NCBI RefSeq assembly: GCF_025215155.1 | Contig: NZ_JALHAM010000104.1 | Reading direction: 5' to 3' (one strand) | Origin: Dryocola clanedunensis | GTDB taxonomy: Bacteria; Pseudomonadota; Gammaproteobacteria; Enterobacterales; Enterobacteriaceae | DNA: 64,000 nucleotides | Shown: one piece after another, positions 26,703-35,584 of the stretch | Layout of the letters: each line of letters opens with the position of its first letter | Position numbering within the stretch: position 1 is the stretch's first letter | Program-made: the position numbers and the translations under genes | The notes under the pieces: model-generated | The model's input: the letters and a program-made list of their open reading frames with translations, nothing else | Databases searched by the model: none | Told to the model about the DNA's origin: nothing

Positions 26703-27953
26703 ATGTCATTAGCGAAAGCTTCAGTGTGGACCGCAGGGTCCACGCTGGTCAAAATTGGCGTGGGACTGCTGGTGGTAAAGCTGCTGGCGGTGGCCTATGG
26801 CCCAAGCGGTGTAGGCCAGGCAGGTAACTTCCGCCAGCTGGTGACGGTGCTGGGCGTGCTGGCCGGTGCCGGTATTTTTAACGGCGTCACCAAATACGTT
26901 GCTCAGTACCACGACGATCCTCAGGAACTCCGTAAAATTCTCGGCACCTCGTCGGCGATGGTGCTGGGATTCTCGACTTTGCTGGCAATCATTTTCGTTG
27001 TGGCAGCCAAACCTATCAGCGTCGGGTTGTTCGGCCATGACCAGTATCAGAACTTAGTTCGGCTGGTTGCCCTGGTGCAGATGGGGATTGCGTGGGCGAA
27101 CCTCTCTCTGGCTATCATGAAGGGCTTCCGTGATGCGGCGGGCAACGCCCTGGCGCTGATTGGCGGTAGCCTGATCGGGGTAGTGGCATACTATCTTTGC
27201 TATCGTCTGGGGGGCTATCAGGGGGCGCTTCTGGGTCTGGCGCTGGTGCCTGCACTGGTACTTGTTCCGGCTGGATTCATGCTGGTGCGCCGCGAACATA
27301 TCCCCCTTGCTTACCTGAAGCCGCAGTGGGACAAAGTTTACGCCAGCAGTCTGGGCAAATTCACCATTATGGCGGTGATCACCTCTATCACGCTGCCCGT
27401 CGCGTACGTGATGATGCGAAACCTGCTGGCGGAGCATTACAGCTGGAACGACGTAGGGATCTGGCAGGGCGTGAGCAGCATTTCGGATGCCTACCTTCAG
27501 TTCATTACCGCCTCGTTCAGCGTCTATTTATTGCCAACGCTCTCGAGACTGACCGCAAAGCAAGACATCTCGCGCGAGATTGTGCGTTCTCTGAAGTTTG
27601 TGCTGCCAGCGGTGGCCGCCGCGAGCTTCACCGTGTGGCTGCTGCGTGATTTTGCTATCTGGCTGCTGTTTTCCCAGAAATTTATCGCCATGCGCGACCT
27701 GTTTGCCTGGCAGCTGGTGGGTGACGTACTGAAGGTTGGCGCCTATGTTTTCGGCTATTTAGTCATCGCCAAAGCGTCGCTGCGCTTTTATATTTTGACT
27801 GAAATCAGCCAGTTTGTTTTATTAACCGGCTTTTCACGCTGGTTGATCCCGGCCCACGGCGCACTCGGTGCCGCGCAGGCCTATATGGCGACGTACATTG
27901 TGTACTTCACCCTGTGCTGCGGCGTGTTTCTTATTTATCGTAGACGACCATGA
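26703..27953 (+). CDS. wzxE: ECA lipid III flippase
   Basis: A 416-residue polytopic protein of the MOP/PST flippase family with about 12 predicted membrane segments. It moves undecaprenyl-PP-trisaccharide from cytoplasm to periplasm. The start MSLAKASVWTAGSTLVKIGVGLL matches E. coli WzxE. It overlaps wecF by 4 bp. Confidence 0.96.
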   Translation: MSLAKASVWTAGSTLVKIGVGLLVVKLLAVAYGPSGVGQAGNFRQLVTVLGVLAGAGIFNGVTKYVAQYHDDPQELRKILGTSSAMVLGFSTLLAIIFVVAAKPISVGLFGHDQYQNLVRLVALVQMGIAWANLSLAIMKGFRDAAGNALALIGGSLIGVVAYYLCYRLGGYQGALLGLALVPALVLVPAGFMLVRREHIPLAYLKPQWDKVYASSLGKFTIMAVITSITLPVAYVMMRNLLAEHYSWNDVGIWQGVSSISDAYLQFITASFSVYLLPTLSRLTAKQDISREIVRSLKFVLPAVAAASFTVWLLRDFAIWLLFSQKFIAMRDLFAWQLVGDVLKVGAYVFGYLVIAKASLRFYILTEISQFVLLTGFSRWLIPAHGALGAAQAYMATYIVYFTLCCGVFLIYRRRP

Positions 27954-29029
27954 CGACACTGATTCACGTTTTGGGATCGGATATCCCGCATCATAACCAG
28001 ACGGTTCTGCGTTTCTTTAACGACGCTTTAGCCGCCTCTACACCTCACGCTCGCCAGTTTATGGTGGTCGCAACGGACAGTACGCTGAATTCGGCTTTTC
28101 CGGAGCTGGCAATTGAGCTATTCCCGACGAAGAAAGCGCTCGCGCAGGCGGTGGTCGCGAAAGCTCGCGCGGATCGCAAGCAGCGGTTTTTCTTCCACGG
28201 CCAGTTCAATAGCCCGCTATGGATTGCGCTGCTGACCGGAGGCCTGAAACCCGCCCAGGTTAGCTGGCACATCTGGGGGGCGGATTTGTATGAAGCCTCT
28301 CGCAGCCTCAAGTTCCGCCTGTTTTATGTCCTGCGCCGCATTGCGCAGGGACGCGTCGGACGTGTCTTTGCGACCCGTGGGGATCTCACTCATTTCCATC
28401 AGAGCCATCCGCGCGTGCCGGGCGAGCTACTCTACTTCCCGACTCGTATGGATCCCGCACTCAATACCATGAGCAGCGACGAAAAAACTGATGGCAAGCT
28501 AACGCTGTTAGTGGGTAACTCGGGCGACCGCAGTAACCAGCACATAGCCGCGCTTCAGGCGATTCATAGCCAGTTCGGCGATACCGTGCGGGTTGTCGTC
28601 CCGATGGGCTACCCGTCAAATAACAATGCCTATATCGGGGAAGTGCAGCAGGCTGGCAGCGCGTTGTTCAGCGAAGAAAATTTGCAGGTGCTGACCGAGA
28701 AAATTGAATTTAACGATTATCTGGCGCTGCTCCGTCAGTGCGATCTCGGCTACTTCATTTTTGACAGACAGCAGGGGATCGGCACGCTTTGCCTGCTGAT
28801 TCAGGCGGGTATTCCGTGCGTGCTGAGCCGTAAAAACCCATTCTGGCAGGATATGGTCGAACAGCATGTTCCCGTGCTGTTTACCGGCGATCCGCTCAAT
28901 GAAACGGTGGTACGTGAAGCGCAGCGTCAGCTACGGCTGGTGGATAAACAGCAGATCGCCTTCTTCAGCCCCAACTATCTTGACGGCTGGCATCAGGCGT
29001 TAGCGACAGCATCAGGAGAGACCGCATGA
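27950..29029 (+). CDS. wecF: TDP-Fuc4NAc:lipid II Fuc4NAc transferase
   Basis: A 359-residue glycosyltransferase, the same length as E. coli WecF (RffT). It adds Fuc4NAc to complete ECA lipid III. It shows MTTLIHVLGSDIPHHNQTVLRFF at the start and a GT-B-like C-terminal half with GIGTLCLLIQAGIPCVLSR. It overlaps wzxE and wzyE by 4 bp each. Confidence 0.96.
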   Translation: MTTLIHVLGSDIPHHNQTVLRFFNDALAASTPHARQFMVVATDSTLNSAFPELAIELFPTKKALAQAVVAKARADRKQRFFFHGQFNSPLWIALLTGGLKPAQVSWHIWGADLYEASRSLKFRLFYVLRRIAQGRVGRVFATRGDLTHFHQSHPRVPGELLYFPTRMDPALNTMSSDEKTDGKLTLLVGNSGDRSNQHIAALQAIHSQFGDTVRVVVPMGYPSNNNAYIGEVQQAGSALFSEENLQVLTEKIEFNDYLALLRQCDLGYFIFDRQQGIGTLCLLIQAGIPCVLSRKNPFWQDMVEQHVPVLFTGDPLNETVVREAQRQLRLVDKQQIAFFSPNYLDGWHQALATASGETA

Positions 29030-30390
29030 GTTTGCCCGAATTTGGCGGTCTGTTTGTCGTGTGGTTTGTCTCAGTGATGTTCATCGGGTTGCTGACGTAC
29101 CAGGAGTTTCGCCGGGTACGTTTTAACTTCAACGTCTTCTTCTCGCTGCTGTATTTACTGACATTCTTCTTCGGCTTCCCGTTTACCTGCACGCTGGTCT
29201 TCAGGTTCGGGGTAAGCGTGGTGCCGGCAGATGTGCTGTTGCAGGCCCAGCTGGCGGCGACGTGTTTCTACGCCATCTACTACGTTGCCTATAAAACCCG
29301 GCTGCGTGCTAAACGTGAGGCTACAGCTCCCCGGCGTCCTGTCTTCACCATGAACCGGGTCGAAACTCACCTCATGTGGGTGATCCTGGCTACGGTCGCG
29401 CTGGTCAGCGTTGCCGTCTTCTTTATGCACAACGGCTTCCTGCTGTTTAAGCTGCACTCATACAGCCAGATTTTCTCCAGCGAAGTCTCGGGCGTTGCGT
29501 TGAAGCGCTTTTTCTACTTCTTCATTCCGGCGATGCTGGTGGTGTATTTCCTTAAGCAAGACGGCCGTGCGTGGATGTTTTTCCTGGTTAGCACCGTGGC
29601 GTTTGGCCTGCTGACTTACATGATTGTTGGCGGCACTCGCGCCAACATCATCATCGCTTTTGCCATCTTCCTGTTTATCGGCATTATTCGCGGCTGGATC
29701 TCATTGTGGATGCTGGCGGCGGCAGGTGTGTTCGGCATTGTGGGTATGTTCTGGCTGGCACTGAAGCGCTACGGCCTGAATGTCAGCGGCGACGAGGCGT
29801 TTTATACCTTCCTGTACCTGACGCGAGATACCTTCTCGCCGTGGGAAAACCTGGCGCTGCTGCTGCAAAACTACGACAAAATTGATTTCCAGGGGCTGGC
29901 GCCAATCGTGCGCGATTTCTATGTTTTCATCCCCTCCTGGGTATGGCCAGACCGTCCGAGTATCGTGCTTAACAGCGCAAACTACTTCACATGGGAAATT
30001 CTGAACAATCACTCTGGCCTTGCTATCTCTCCGACGCTGATTGGCTCACTGGTGGTGATGGGCGGCGTCTGGTTTATTCCGCTGGGCGGGGTTGTGGTAG
30101 GGCTTATCATCAAATGGTTCGACTGGCTTTACGAGCTGGGCAACCAGGAAACTAACCGCTATAAAGCGGCGATTTTGCACAGTTTCTGTTTTGGTGCAAT
30201 ATTCAACATGATAGTGCTGGCCCGTGAAGGCGTGGACTCGTTTGTCTCCCGAGTCGTTTTCTTCCTGATGGTGTTCGGCATCTGTCTGCTGTTGGCTAAA
30301 CTTCTGTACTGGCTATTTGAAAGCGCGGGTCTAATCCACCAGAGAATGCGGCGAGCGCCGCGGGTGGAGACGGAAACGCAAAACGCATGA
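29026..30390 (+). CDS. wzyE: ECA polymerase
   Basis: A 454-residue membrane protein (450 in E. coli) with about 11 predicted transmembrane segments. It polymerises the ECA trisaccharide in the periplasm. The conserved segment VGGTRANIIIAFAIFL and the large loop with VWPDRPSIVLNSANYFTWEI match WzyE. It overlaps wecF and wecG start regions. The C-terminal tail (RRAPRVETETQNA) is hydrophilic and slightly longer than usual. Confidence 0.95.
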   Translation: MSLPEFGGLFVVWFVSVMFIGLLTYQEFRRVRFNFNVFFSLLYLLTFFFGFPFTCTLVFRFGVSVVPADVLLQAQLAATCFYAIYYVAYKTRLRAKREATAPRRPVFTMNRVETHLMWVILATVALVSVAVFFMHNGFLLFKLHSYSQIFSSEVSGVALKRFFYFFIPAMLVVYFLKQDGRAWMFFLVSTVAFGLLTYMIVGGTRANIIIAFAIFLFIGIIRGWISLWMLAAAGVFGIVGMFWLALKRYGLNVSGDEAFYTFLYLTRDTFSPWENLALLLQNYDKIDFQGLAPIVRDFYVFIPSWVWPDRPSIVLNSANYFTWEILNNHSGLAISPTLIGSLVVMGGVWFIPLGGVVVGLIIKWFDWLYELGNQETNRYKAAILHSFCFGAIFNMIVLAREGVDSFVSRVVFFLMVFGICLLLAKLLYWLFESAGLIHQRMRRAPRVETETQNA

Positions 30391-30401
30391 CAAGGAACAT
30401 C

Positions 30402-31142
30402 ATGAACGAGTCGGTTAACGCGCCTGAATACAGTATTCGCGGCCTTAAGCTGCTGGGCTGGCGTGATATGCAGCACGCGCTGGATTATCTCTATGACGGC
30501 GGGGCGCTAAGATCTGGCACGCTGGTGGCGATCAACGCAGAAAAAGTGCTGACGGCTGAGCGCGACGCGGAAGTGCGTGAGCTGATTAAGGCTGCGGAAT
30601 TTAAATATGCCGACGGTATCAGCGTCGTGCGCTCTATTCGCAAAAAGTATCCCCAGGCAAAAGTCTCCCGCGTACCGGGAGCTGACCTGTGGGAAGCACT
30701 GATGGAGAAAGCTGGACATGAAGGCACGCCGGTATTCCTCGTCGGCGGCAAGCCTGAAATCCTGGCCCAGACGGAAGCCAAACTCCGCAAGCTGTGGAAC
30801 GTCAACATCGTGGGTAGCCAGGATGGCTACTTCAAAGCAGAGCAGCGTCAGGCAATGTTTGAACGCATTCGCGACAGCGGAGCGGCGATAGTTACCGTGG
30901 CGATGGGCTCCCCTCGTCAGGAAATCCTGATGCGTGACTGCCGTTTGGTTTATCCGCAGGCGTTATACATGGGTGTAGGCGGGACCTACGATGTGTTCAC
31001 AGGCCACGTTAAACGGGCACCAAAGATATGGCAAAAACTCGGTCTGGAGTGGCTTTACCGACTGCTTTCCCAGCCAAGCCGCCTCGGAAGGCAGCTTAAA
31101 CTCCTGCGCTATCTGGCCTGGCACTACACTGGCAGGCTGTAA
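30402..31142 (+). CDS. wecG: UDP-ManNAcA transferase
   Basis: A 246-residue WecG/TagA/CpsF family glycosyltransferase that adds ManNAcA to lipid I, giving ECA lipid II. The start ATG at 30402 follows AAGGAACATC; an upstream start at 30387 overlaps wzyE and adds five residues. The family motifs FKYADGISVVRSIRKKYPQ, GADLWE, VFLVGGKPEI and GGTYDVFTGHVKRAPKIWQ are present. Length equals E. coli. Last gene of the wec operon. Confidence 0.97.
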   Translation: MNESVNAPEYSIRGLKLLGWRDMQHALDYLYDGGALRSGTLVAINAEKVLTAERDAEVRELIKAAEFKYADGISVVRSIRKKYPQAKVSRVPGADLWEALMEKAGHEGTPVFLVGGKPEILAQTEAKLRKLWNVNIVGSQDGYFKAEQRQAMFERIRDSGAAIVTVAMGSPRQEILMRDCRLVYPQALYMGVGGTYDVFTGHVKRAPKIWQKLGLEWLYRLLSQPSRLGRQLKLLRYLAWHYTGRL

Positions 31143-31324
31143 TCACCTCTACGCGCTCAAATGAGCACGTTTCCCCTTATCGCCGGCAGGGTTTTTCATG
31201 CTGACGGGGACACGGGTTTATGAGGTAATTGGCCGTAATAACATGCGTTCACAGCAAAATTCGCACGGATAAACGACAGAACGCACAAAGCGTAACCAAA
31301 CGCGCATTTTATTTAAATAACCAC

Positions 31325-31353
31325 TAGACAGCTGACCGTGAAGCCCGTAATAT
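31325..31353 (+). promoter_or_regulatory. tRNA operon promoter
   Basis: TAGACA and TAATAT are spaced by exactly 17 bp and followed by a GC-rich discriminator (CCGACCCCGC). This is typical of stringently controlled stable-RNA promoters. It starts about 22 nt before tRNA-Arg. The stretch 31143-31324, between wecG and this promoter, shows no clear gene. Confidence 0.8.
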
Positions 31354-31374
31354 CCGACCCCGCAACGGCGCTAC

Positions 31375-31451
<77 letters not shown>

Positions 31452-31512
31452 TTTAACGAATGGCGCTAGAGCTGCGGTGGTAATTAACGTACCGCGTGAA
31501 AGATTTTACAGT

Positions 31513-31589
31513 GGTGGCTATAGCTCAGTTGGTAGAGCCCTGGATTGTGATTCCAGTTGTCGTGGGTTCGAGTCCCATTAGCCACCCCA
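31513..31589 (+). tRNA. hisR: tRNA-His (anticodon GTG)
   Basis: A 77-nt cloverleaf with the extra 5' G of tRNA-His. The acceptor GTGGCTA pairs with TAGCCAC, the anticodon loop ATTGTGAT carries GTG, and CCA is encoded. Confidence 0.98.
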
Positions 31590-31608
31590 TTAATTTAGTG
31601 GTTATGAT

Positions 31609-31695
31609 GCGAAGGTGGCGGAATTGGTAGACGCGCTAGCTTCAGGTGTTAGTGTTCTTACGGACGTGAGGGTTCAAGTCCCTCTCTTCGCACCA
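31609..31695 (+). tRNA. leuT: tRNA-Leu (anticodon CAG)
   Basis: An 87-nt class II tRNA with a long variable arm. The acceptor GCGAAGG pairs with CTTCGC, the anticodon segment CTTCAGGT carries CAG, and CCA is encoded. Confidence 0.98.
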
Positions 31696-31743
31696 ATCAT
31701 CTAAGTTAAGTAAAATTGGGTAGTAAGCAGTAAAGCAGTATTT

Positions 31744-31820
31744 CGGCGAGTAGCGCAGCTTGGTAGCGCAACTGGTTTGGGACCAGTGGGTCGGAGGTTC
31801 GAATCCTCTCTCGCCGACCA
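31744..31820 (+). tRNA. proM: tRNA-Pro (anticodon TGG)
   Basis: A 77-nt cloverleaf. The acceptor CGGCGAG pairs with CTCGCCG, the anticodon stem-loop CTGGTTTGGGACCAG carries TGG, and CCA is encoded. Last gene of the tRNA operon. Confidence 0.98.
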
Positions 31821-31830
31821 CATTTAAAAA

Positions 31831-31856
31831 AAGCCAACCTTCGGGTTGGCTTTTTT
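31831..31856 (+). terminator. Terminator of the tRNA operon
   Basis: AAGCCAACC pairs with GGTTGGCTT around a TTCG loop and is followed by T residues, 10 nt after tRNA-Pro. Confidence 0.95.
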
Positions 31857-31981
31857 GCGTCTGTATCCCGGGCACAGTGGCGGATGGCACTTCGTTTATC
31901 CGCCCAACGCTAATCGTGAAGAAGCCTTCACCTCTGTCTTACGCCCCCGGCGTCGTTAATCGACAACAATCGTGTAAACCC

Positions 31982-32062
31982 TGTCTCTGTTTGGCGACGC
32001 ATAATCTACTGATAATTATCAATAAATAATTTAATGGTATTTACTGTCTCCAGCTGGAGACA
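31982..32062. promoter_or_regulatory. Candidate GlrR (QseF) activator sites upstream of glmZ
   Basis: TGTCTCCAGCTGGAGACA at 32045-32062 is a perfect palindrome fitting the GlrR consensus TGTC-N10-GACA. A second, weaker match (TGTC-N10-GACG) lies at 31982-31999. They are centred about 148 and 211 bp upstream of the glmZ start, the range expected for sigma54 enhancers. Assignment rests on recalled consensus. The rest of the 31857-32201 interval holds no gene; aslA and aslB, which I recall beside this locus in E. coli, are absent. Confidence 0.65.
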
Positions 32063-32174
32063 GATGAGACGGGGCGGATAGCGTGCAGGACATGCAAAAG
32101 TGCGGGTATTAAAAGCCTGATAACTACCTGAATTAGCAGGTAACGCACGAATAAGCCAGTTATTGTTTAAAACC

Positions 32175-32190
32175 TGGCATGCATCGTGCA
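32175..32190 (+). promoter_or_regulatory. Sigma54 promoter of glmZ
   Basis: TGGCATGCATCGTGCA has GG and GC separated by exactly 10 bp, the sigma54 -24/-12 spacing. It ends 12 nt before the GlmZ 5' end. In E. coli a sigma70 promoter overlaps it. Confidence 0.78.
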
Positions 32191-32201
32191 ATAATAAGTA
32201 T

Positions 32202-32402
32202 GTAGATGCTCATTCCACTTCTTATGTTCGCTAAGGCTTCATAAACCCAGGAATGACGCAGAGCCAATTACGGTGCTTATCGTCCACCGACAGATGTCGC
32301 CTCTGGCCTCATCCGACACCATGGACATAACGTTGAGTGAAGCACCACTTAGTTGTCAAAAGACCTGTTTTAACACCTGCCATTCGGCAGGTGTTTTTTT
32401 TT
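32202..32402 (+). ncRNA. glmZ: Small regulatory RNA GlmZ
   Basis: About 201 nt matching E. coli GlmZ along its length. Conserved blocks include the 5' GTAGATGCTCATTCC, the GGTGCTTATCGTCCAC and CACCATGGACA segments, the glmS-pairing and RNase E processing region around AGACCTGTTTTAACA, and a 3' terminator (ACACCTGCC, ATTC, GGCAGGTGT, then T run). GlmZ activates glmS translation with Hfq, and is cleaved via RapZ when GlcN6P is plentiful. It lies between the tRNA operon and convergent hemY, as expected. Confidence 0.95.
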
Positions 32403-32446
32403 GTGTCAGCAGAGGGAGAAGGGCGAAAGAACTTCGCCCTGGATAG

Positions 32447-33643
32447 TTAAGCGTTGGGATTATTTTGCAGGGTCAACAGCAGGCCGTCACGGCGCATCAG
32501 AGCGGCCTCCTCCGGCTGATGGAGTCTATCCAGCGAGTCGGCAAGCCACGCGTAATCAAAGGCATCCGGACGCTGTTTAATCGCCTCACGGAAGGCTTCG
32601 CTTGCCTGCTGCCACTCACCGTGCTTCATCAAAAGCTGACCAAGCGTGCTGTGCAATAACGGACGGTCACCCTGAGTCTTGATCTGCTGGCGCAGTGCTT
32701 TTTCAAGCTGCTCCGGGTTGCCCGACTTCAGGCGCGGCATTAACAGAACCAGACGTTCATCGTATTGACGTTTCAGGCCGTCCAGCACAATTTCCTGCGC
32801 CGCGTCGTGATCGTCACATTCAATCAGATGCTCCGCCATCGCCACCTGTAGCGTGGTTTCCTGACGTGTTTTACGGCTCTGGTTACGCCACCAGGCTTTC
32901 AGACCATCGTTGCCCTGATCTGCCATTGCCCCATCCATCAGACCAATCCACGCTTGTTCCTGAAGCGCTGCACGGTGGGCCGGATCAGCCACCTGCACTT
33001 TTTCCATTGCGGGCAGGATATCAATGACAGAACCCCACGCACCGGTACGGACGTAGGCTTGCTCTGCCAGACGGAGTACTTCCGGGTGACGAGGGGCGAT
33101 CTCCAGCAGTTTATCCACACCATGACGCGCGGCGTGATTTTCATTACGGGCAAGCTGTAAACGAACGCGTGTGATTTCAACCGGCAGCTGATCCCTGTCC
33201 GCAAGTTCAGCGGCGCGTTCCAGGTGCTGGTTGGCACGGATCTCATCACCACGCTGCTGCGCTGCTTCCGCTGCAAGGAGATAGTTCACCACCGGCTGTT
33301 CTGCATGATCGGCATTCTTTGCCATCAGCTTCTCAACCTGCTGGTAATCCCCTTCCGCCAGTTTCAACAGTGCGGCTTTAGTTTGCTTACGGGCGCGGCT
33401 ACTTTTGCGCCCCACGAACCAGCCGCGGGTGCGAGCTCCGGTGTGGAAAACACGACGCAGGATCCATTCGATGGCGAATAACACGACCATCGTCAGGATC
33501 AAAATGATCACAAGGCCTGTGACGCTTGTTTCCACGTTATAGTTATCGGTCTGGATCAGGACGTAGCCCTGATGACCTGCAAGCATCGGCCCAAGAACGA
33601 TCCCGGCGATCAGCAGCAGGAAAAGCAATAAGACTTTAATCAT
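32447..33643 (-). CDS. hemY: Heme-biosynthesis-associated TPR protein HemY
   Basis: A 398-residue inner-membrane protein with two N-terminal hydrophobic segments (residues 3-25 and 42-62) and a cytoplasmic TPR-like helical domain. The name is historical: it is not the protoporphyrinogen oxidase HemY of Bacillus. Its role in late heme synthesis is not fully known. Last gene of hemCDXY, 2 bp after hemX. Confidence 0.95.
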   Translation of the reverse strand: MIKVLLLFLLLIAGIVLGPMLAGHQGYVLIQTDNYNVETSVTGLVIILILTMVVLFAIEWILRRVFHTGARTRGWFVGRKSSRARKQTKAALLKLAEGDYQQVEKLMAKNADHAEQPVVNYLLAAEAAQQRGDEIRANQHLERAAELADRDQLPVEITRVRLQLARNENHAARHGVDKLLEIAPRHPEVLRLAEQAYVRTGAWGSVIDILPAMEKVQVADPAHRAALQEQAWIGLMDGAMADQGNDGLKAWWRNQSRKTRQETTLQVAMAEHLIECDDHDAAQEIVLDGLKRQYDERLVLLMPRLKSGNPEQLEKALRQQIKTQGDRPLLHSTLGQLLMKHGEWQQASEAFREAIKQRPDAFDYAWLADSLDRLHQPEEAALMRRDGLLLTLQNNPNA

Positions 33644-33645
33644 GC

Positions 33646-34821
33646 CTATTCTCCCTGGCTTTCAGCTGGAGCCGCAGCCGGTGCAGGCGCAGCAGGTGCC
33701 GAATTATTGTCGGCTGGCTGGCTAAGTAGATTGCGTACTCGGGTCTGCATCAGTTTTTCCAGCAGCGGCTGGCTTTGCAGATTTTCCGGAATATCCATAT
33801 TGATACTTTGCTGGCTCAGGGAATCCAGCTGATCCAAAAACGCTTTCGTGTTTGCGTCTTCCGTATCGTAATAGGCGCGAACCCACGTGGATACGCTTTC
33901 CAGGGACTGCTTATAAGTCTCTTCCTGGTGACGAGGTACGGCCTGAGCGGCAATCAACAGGCGTGAGCGAATGTTCTCACGCAGATAGATGTCCTGATTC
34001 GGCGCCAGCAGTGGGACCGCCGTTTCATCACGGCGACGGATAGTAATAAAGCTATCCATAAAGCTGTGCCAGCTCTTCACCAGATTCTGACGCCATTCGG
34101 CCACGGTGCTCGACAGTTCGCTACCGTCGGAATCCATAGGGGTGTCATCATTGTCGTTATCCGCCAGCCGCAGGTTATCCACCTGGTTTGCCAGCTGATT
34201 CACCTTCAGGATAATACCGTCGTAATCGACCTGTGAAACACCGGACAGCGTGCTGATATCATCGGTAATGGCGCGGCGAGCGGTGATAAGACTTGAGTCG
34301 TTCATATCAGCAAGGCTTGCGTCCGCGCTTTTAAGCAGCGCAGCGGCGGTCGTCACATCCTGATCGCTCCACAGCTTACGTGCGGCAAGCTTGACCAGAA
34401 AATCAGCCTGGGCCAGCAGCCACGTTTTGGCATCGCTGCCGGAAATCGTCGCGACTTTTTGCTGCACTTCATCCAGCTGACGAGCCAGGCTCGCCTGCTG
34501 ACGATTAGCCTCATCGAGCGCCGTCGCCTGTTGTTTGATGGTGTTTTCCAGCTCGGTTTTCTGCTGATCCTGCTGCTTTTGTAACGCGGTGAGCTGCGTG
34601 ACCAACGCGTCGTTAGTCGCGTTTTGTGTCGAAGCCTGCTGCTTGCCATAGCTGTAAAGTCCGCCACCCAGAGCCAGAGCAATGGCGATGGCGATAGCGC
34701 CCAGCGCAATACCTGCCACGCCACTACGGTTCTTCTGTGGAGGCTGCTCTGGAAGCGGCGTGTTTTCTACCGCGGGTTTGGTCTCTTCAACCATGGCGGA
34801 GGAAGTATTTTGTTCCGTCAT
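33646..34821 (-). CDS. hemX: HemX family membrane protein
   Basis: A 391-residue protein (393 in E. coli) from ATG 34821, MTEQNTSSAMVEETKPA. It has an acidic, Pro-rich N-terminal tail, one membrane segment near residues 36-56 (GVAGIALGAIAIAIALALGG), a long coiled coil (about 70-125), and an Ala/Pro-rich C-terminus. An in-frame extension to 34947 overlaps hemD and is rejected. It was once described as uroporphyrinogen methyltransferase, but no SAM-binding motif is visible. Confidence 0.94.
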   Translation of the reverse strand: MTEQNTSSAMVEETKPAVENTPLPEQPPQKNRSGVAGIALGAIAIAIALALGGGLYSYGKQQASTQNATNDALVTQLTALQKQQDQQKTELENTIKQQATALDEANRQQASLARQLDEVQQKVATISGSDAKTWLLAQADFLVKLAARKLWSDQDVTTAAALLKSADASLADMNDSSLITARRAITDDISTLSGVSQVDYDGIILKVNQLANQVDNLRLADNDNDDTPMDSDGSELSSTVAEWRQNLVKSWHSFMDSFITIRRRDETAVPLLAPNQDIYLRENIRSRLLIAAQAVPRHQEETYKQSLESVSTWVRAYYDTEDANTKAFLDQLDSLSQQSINMDIPENLQSQPLLEKLMQTRVRNLLSQPADNNSAPAAPAPAAAPAESQGE

Positions 34822-34843
34822 TGTGGCGTCCCATTTTGTAGGT

Positions 34844-35584
34844 TTATTGTAACGCGCGGAGCAGCGCGTCATTGTCTGCGTTGTCGGCGATCCGAATATC
34901 CTGCCAGCCCAATTCCCGGGCAACGATCGCCAAACGCTCACTGACAACCACCAGTCGGCAGTGGAGTAACCAGTCAGTGCGATACCACTCTGGTATCAAT
35001 GTGTATAGCTGCTTGAGCATTTCGCCGCTGGTGACAACCAGTGTGTTGACGCCACGTTCACGCCAGCGAAATGCTTCTTCCGTACCATCATAAATTTTGG
35101 CGCAGCGTTGATAGCATTCGCAAAAATCTACTTTAGCACCACGAGATGCAAGATTGTTCCCTAACAGTTCACGGCCACCGTTACCCCGTAGAATCAAGGC
35201 ACGCTTACCGGCAACATTTTGTAATTCAGGTAATTGTAGCAAGACTTCACTGGTTTCCCGATCCAGCGGATAGCGAACCGGGAGATGGCTGACGGTGTGT
35301 AACGCCAGCGCCGTTGTGCGTCCAATGGCAAACCATGAAAGATTTTCAGGCCATTTCAAATGATTACGACGTAACAGTGGCTGAGCGTAATGCACTACAT
35401 GCTGGGAGAGCACAAAGACGAGATCGCCCGGTGAAAGTGCTGCAAGGCGCTCCGGCAGCTGCGCTAGCTCCCGGCCTGGGGAGAATTCGATGAGCGGAAA
35501 ACTGTACGCCACCTGCCCAAGTGTGCGCAGACGGCTCACTAACTCTTCCCCGGCGGGAGAGGGGCGGGTGACAAGAATCGTCAT
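34844..35584 (-). CDS. hemD: Uroporphyrinogen-III synthase
   Basis: A 246-residue HemD-fold protein, the same length as in E. coli. It cyclises hydroxymethylbilane with inversion of ring D. Sequence is loosely conserved, as usual for this family; MTILVTRPSPAGEELVSRLR and the C-terminal VVSERLAIVARELGW match. It overlaps hemC by 4 bp and is translated from the same mRNA. Confidence 0.95.
   Translation of the reverse strand: MTILVTRPSPAGEELVSRLRTLGQVAYSFPLIEFSPGRELAQLPERLAALSPGDLVFVLSQHVVHYAQPLLRRNHLKWPENLSWFAIGRTTALALHTVSHLPVRYPLDRETSEVLLQLPELQNVAGKRALILRGNGGRELLGNNLASRGAKVDFCECYQRCAKIYDGTEEAFRWRERGVNTLVVTSGEMLKQLYTLIPEWYRTDWLLHCRLVVVSERLAIVARELGWQDIRIADNADNDALLRALQ

Noticed and set aside
31642..31890. 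An 82-codon minus-strand frame over tRNA-Leu and tRNA-Pro
   Set aside because: It is made of tRNA sequence read antisense. Such frames are often misannotated as hypothetical proteins.
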